The position numbers and the translations under genes were made by a program. Shown in pieces: positions 5,907 through 7,602 of a stretch of DNA of 7,602 nucleotides (its first letter is position 1; the number at the start of each line of letters is the position of its first letter). The stretch comes from Methanomassiliicoccus sp. UBA6 (lineage in GTDB: Archaea > Thermoplasmatota > Thermoplasmata > Methanomassiliicoccales > Methanomassiliicoccaceae). The stretch lies in the NCBI GenBank assembly GCA_002508545.1, contig DAVH01000068.1, positions 51,673 to 59,274 on the forward strand, in the 5' to 3' direction. The notes below the pieces were generated by a model. It ran no database searches, was not told where the DNA came from, and was given only the letters and a program-made list of their open reading frames with translations.

Positions 5907-5911
5907 CCGCT

Positions 5912-5916
5912 TCCTC
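5912..5916 (-). promoter_or_regulatory. Shine-Dalgarno site of the M50 protease gene
   Basis: The minus strand reads GAGGA, 5 bp before the ATG at 5906. It supports this as the start. Confidence 0.5.
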
Positions 5917-5938
5917 TACCGCTCTAATGCCATCGCAC

Positions 5939-5946
5939 TATTAAAA
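5939..5946 (-). promoter_or_regulatory. Candidate TATA box of the M50 protease gene
   Basis: TTTTAATA on the minus strand is centred about 37 bp before the ATG, predicting a start near 5916 and a leader of about 10 nt. It lies in the 57-bp gap after the 126-aa gene, so the protease may be transcribed alone or also from readthrough. Confidence 0.4.
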
Positions 5947-5963
5947 GCGTTGGTGGTATTTCA

Positions 5964-6344
5964 TTAAAGGGACTGGCCTGGCGGTTCCCTGGCCCAGACG
6001 TCCTTGTCGATGTTCTCGTAGATCATCGCAAGCTCGTCGGCCTCCGGCTTGACCTCTTCCGGCATGGACGCCAGCCGGGATATCTGGTCCTTCTTCAGGA
6101 TCCAATAATGGATGCGCCACATCTTGCCCTTCTTCAGGTGGACCTCTTCCTCCGTGGTGGTTACAAACCCTTCCTCCTCCAGCATGTAGAAGACATCGCG
6201 GTCCTCCGATGTCAGCCGGTTGTCGATCACCGAGTCGGTGTAACCGAAAAAGCTCATGGTGTACTCGGCCAATCTTTTAATGTCGCTTTCCTGCATCCCT
6301 TTCTTGCCCAGCGTGTTTTTTAACGCTAAGACAAGCTCCTCCAT
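5964..6344 (-). CDS. Conserved-looking hypothetical protein, possible winged-helix fold (126 aa)
   Basis: No function can be assigned; it resembles a family of unknown function that I weakly remember from Thermoplasmata (possibly DUF6015), unverified. The product is soluble and acidic. Residues 1-35 are helical (MEELVLALKNTLGKKGM...IKRLAEYTMSFFGY). Residues 46-85 read like a winged-helix half: helix SEDRDVFYMLEEEGF, then a beta-hairpin VTTTEEEVHLKKGKMWRIHYWIL. The C-terminal 40 residues are acidic and probably flexible. An in-frame ATG five codons upstream (6359) is possible. I chose 6344 because GGTGG (6350-6354) stands 5 bp before it, whereas 6359 would need a leaderless message. It lies 57 bp upstream of the protease gene on the same strand, but that gene has its own TATA-like box, so a functional link is only a possibility. 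Confidence 0.75.
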   Translation of the reverse strand: MEELVLALKNTLGKKGMQESDIKRLAEYTMSFFGYTDSVIDNRLTSEDRDVFYMLEEEGFVTTTEEEVHLKKGKMWRIHYWILKKDQISRLASMPEEVKPEADELAMIYENIDKDVWAREPPGQSL

Positions 6345-6349
6345 ACTAA

Positions 6350-6354
6350 CCACC
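6350..6354 (-). promoter_or_regulatory. Shine-Dalgarno-like site deciding the start of the 126-aa gene
   Basis: GGTGG on the minus strand lies 5 bp before the ATG at 6344 and inside the possible upstream extension to 6359. It is the reason for preferring the shorter protein. Confidence 0.4.
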
Positions 6355-6382
6355 GACATACCTTATCGATTGGAGGCTACCT

Positions 6383-6390
6383 GATAAATA
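6383..6390 (-). promoter_or_regulatory. Candidate TATA box of the 126-aa gene
   Basis: TATTTATC on the minus strand predicts a start near 6360. This gives a leader of about 16 nt for the ATG at 6344, or a leaderless message for 6359. Upstream readthrough from the transporter operon is separated by a hairpin and an AT-rich tract. Confidence 0.5.
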
Positions 6391-6435
6391 GGTTTCTACG
6401 GAATCATTCTCCATCGATAATAATAATGCCGAGAC

Positions 6436-6450
6436 CCTTGATCCTCAAGG
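6436..6450 (-). terminator. Hairpin after the small membrane protein gene, possible terminator
   Basis: CCTTGA (6436-6441) and TCAAGG (6445-6450) form a perfect 6-bp stem with a 3-base loop, 22 bp beyond the stop of the 97-aa gene. On the minus strand it is followed by ATTATTATTAT rather than a clean T-run. Archaeal termination does not require a hairpin, so the AT-rich tract may be the working part. Confidence 0.3.
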
Positions 6451-6472
6451 TGCTGGCGGCCGCTGGATGCCC

Positions 6473-6766
6473 TCACTGCTCGTCCATGTCGTCGTCCGCC
6501 AGCGGCCCTCCCCGTCCCCAGATGCGGAAGTAGATCGCCAGCTGCAGCACCGCCACGGCCACCGCGGCCATGCCCGCCACCAGGGCGTTGGTGCTCAGCA
6601 GCCTCTGCATCTCAAGGAAGATCATGACGTCAAGGAAAAGGCAGCCGACCCAGTACCAGGCCCGGGCATACTTCTTCAGGAGCCAGTCCTTCCAGCCCAG
6701 CTCCTCCGGTTCCTCCTCGGCCTGAGGGGCCTTCGCCTCGACCTCCACCCTCCGTTTCTGCGCCAT
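6473..6766 (-). CDS. Small two-helix membrane protein following the ABC ATPase gene (97 aa)
   Basis: I recognise no family. The N-terminal 30 residues are charged (KRR, then EAKAPQAEEEPEELG), followed by an aromatic, basic border (WKDWLLKKYARAWYW). Two hydrophobic helices follow at about 38-56 and 60-80, then RIWGRGG and a strongly acidic tail (DDDMDE). The basic residues before helix 1 suggest both ends face the cytoplasm. The ATG at 6766 comes 2 bp after the stop of the ABC ATPase gene (TAA-CC-ATG) with no evident Shine-Dalgarno, so reinitiation by ribosomes finishing the ATPase is likely. The frame is open further upstream to 6868, but that part overlaps the ATPase gene and is arginine/proline-rich shadow sequence. 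A structural or regulatory accessory to the transporter is one possibility; it could equally be unrelated. Confidence 0.7.
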   Translation of the reverse strand: MAQKRRVEVEAKAPQAEEEPEELGWKDWLLKKYARAWYWVGCLFLDVMIFLEMQRLLSTNALVAGMAAVAVAVLQLAIYFRIWGRGGPLADDDMDEQ

Positions 6767-6768
6767 GG

Positions 6769-7602
6769 TTATTTCTGTTTCCAGTAGTGGCAGGCCACGA
6801 AGTGTTCCCCGCCGACGTCGATCAGCGGGGGGACCTCGGTCTCGCACTTCCCCTGGCGGTGCTTGCACCGGGTATGGAACCGGCAGCCCGTGGGCGGGTT
6901 GGCCGGCGATGGTATCTCTCCCGCCAGCGGCACCCGCTCCCGCTTGAGATCGGGGTCAGGGACGGGGATGGCGGACAGCAGGGCCTGGGTGTAGGGGTGC
7001 AGGGGGCTGTTGAACAGCTCCTCCTTGGGCGCCGACTCCACTATCTTGCCGAGGTACATGACGTTGATGCGGTCGCACATGTAGTGGATGGTGCTGAGGT
7101 CGTGAGATATGAACAGATAGGTGAGCCCGAAGCTGGACTGCAGGTCGTTGAGCATGTTGAGGATCTGGGCCTGCACCGACACATCCAGAGCCGAGGTCGG
7201 CTCGTCACAAATGAGTAGGTCGGGCTGTACCGCCAGGGCCCGGGCGATGGCGATACGCTGGCGCTGGCCGCCGGAAAATTCGTGGGGGTAGCGGTGCGCC
7301 GCTTCCGCCGGCAGACCAACCTGGTCGAGCAGCGCGGCCACCGCCTGGTTCCGCTGGGCGGCGCAGGCCCCCCGGACAACCACGCCCAGGGCCGTCATGC
7401 CTTCGAGCAGGATGGCGCCGACGGTGAGGTGTGGGTTGAGCGAGGCGAACGGGTCCTGGAACACCATCTGCAGCCGCCGCCGGAAGGGTCGCAGTGCGGC
7501 CGGGCGCAGCGGCGCGATGTCGGTGCCGTCGATCTCGATGCGGCCGGCCGTGGGCTCCTCCAGCCGCAGCAGCGTGCGGCCCAGCGTGGACTTGCCGCAG
7601 CC
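6769..7602 (-). CDS. Oligopeptide/dipeptide ABC transporter ATP-binding protein (OppF/DppF type), 5' end cut by the window
   Basis: This ATPase subunit powers uptake of peptides, or of nickel chelates in related systems, through an inner-membrane permease pair. The 277 visible residues begin within Walker A (GCGKST at 1-6). They continue with the Q-loop MVFQDP (46-51), the signature FSGGQRQR (109-116), Walker B LLICDEP (129-135), the D-loop SALD and the switch histidine in ISHD (His167). The C-terminal extension has the family's PLHPYTQALLSAIP segment and four cysteines (C240, C246, C253, C271) in GCRFHTRC...C...C, a pattern of Opp/Dpp-type ATPases that binds an iron-sulfur cluster in some members. 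About 40-50 N-terminal residues are missing. An ATG at 7467 is internal and not the start. All motifs are intact, so the gene is probably functional. The half encoded by 7220-7602 looks somewhat more bacterial in codon choice than the rest. Confidence 0.95.
   Translation of the reverse strand, partial: GCGKSTLGRTLLRLEEPTAGRIEIDGTDIAPLRPAALRPFRRRLQMVFQDPFASLNPHLTVGAILLEGMTALGVVVRGACAAQRNQAVAALLDQVGLPAEAAHRYPHEFSGGQRQRIAIARALAVQPDLLICDEPTSALDVSVQAQILNMLNDLQSSFGLTYLFISHDLSTIHYMCDRINVMYLGKIVESAPKEELFNSPLHPYTQALLSAIPVPDPDLKRERVPLAGEIPSPANPPTGCRFHTRCKHRQGKCETEVPPLIDVGGEHFVACHYWKQK

Noticed and set aside
1..7602. CRISPR arrays, tRNA or rRNA genes, insertion sequences, integrase sites
   Set aside because: I looked for regular repeats with spacers, cloverleaf-like segments, transposase motifs and long terminal inverted repeats and saw none.

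Overview
The window looks like part of a methanogenic archaeon, most plausibly of the class Thermoplasmata (Methanomassiliicoccales-like). The main clues are a methanogenesis marker 2-type AIR-synthase-like protein at the left edge, a class III (anaerobic, glycyl-radical) ribonucleotide reductase with an ATP cone, TATA-type promoters about 25 bp upstream of starts, several apparently leaderless genes, and GC-rich coding DNA separated by AT-rich intergenic DNA. The order-level placement is inference; anaerobic archaeal lifestyle is well supported.

Left part (1-1275, minus strand): a partial methanogenesis marker protein 2 gene (1-630) lies 48 bp downstream of a gene for an unrecognised 198-aa winged-helix-like protein (679-1275). 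A 557-bp mostly AT-rich intergenic region (1276-1832) then separates this regulator-like gene from the divergent nrdD gene. That intergenic region is the most interesting part of the window. The same 18-19 bp element (GTAACCA, 3-4 bp, TGGTAACAA) occurs at the regulator's own start and again upstream of nrdD, where extra half-copies are present. Between the two copies sits an isolated GC-rich island (about 55% GC against about 30% on both sides) with a TATA-like box before it, two inverted repeats inside it and a T-rich tract after it, which may be a small RNA gene.

Centre (1833-4310, plus strand): nrdD, then a T-rich stretch, then a separately promoted 85-aa protein with two cysteine modules. 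This meets, 6 bp apart and tail to tail, a minus-strand gene for a 529-aa membrane metalloprotease of the site-2 protease family (M50) with PDZ-like segments. Upstream of the protease, on the same strand, is a 126-aa protein of unknown function.

Right part (6473-7602, minus strand): the 3' part of an oligopeptide/dipeptide-type ABC transporter ATPase, running off the window at its Walker A motif, followed after 2 bp by a 97-aa two-helix membrane protein that is probably translationally coupled to it.

Working model: the winged-helix protein represses or tunes its own gene and nrdD through the shared element, linking dNTP supply to a locus that also holds a methanogenesis marker gene. This rests on sequence pattern alone. 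The remaining genes look like ordinary chromosomal housekeeping and transport genes. I see no CRISPR array, tRNA, rRNA, insertion sequence or phage gene.
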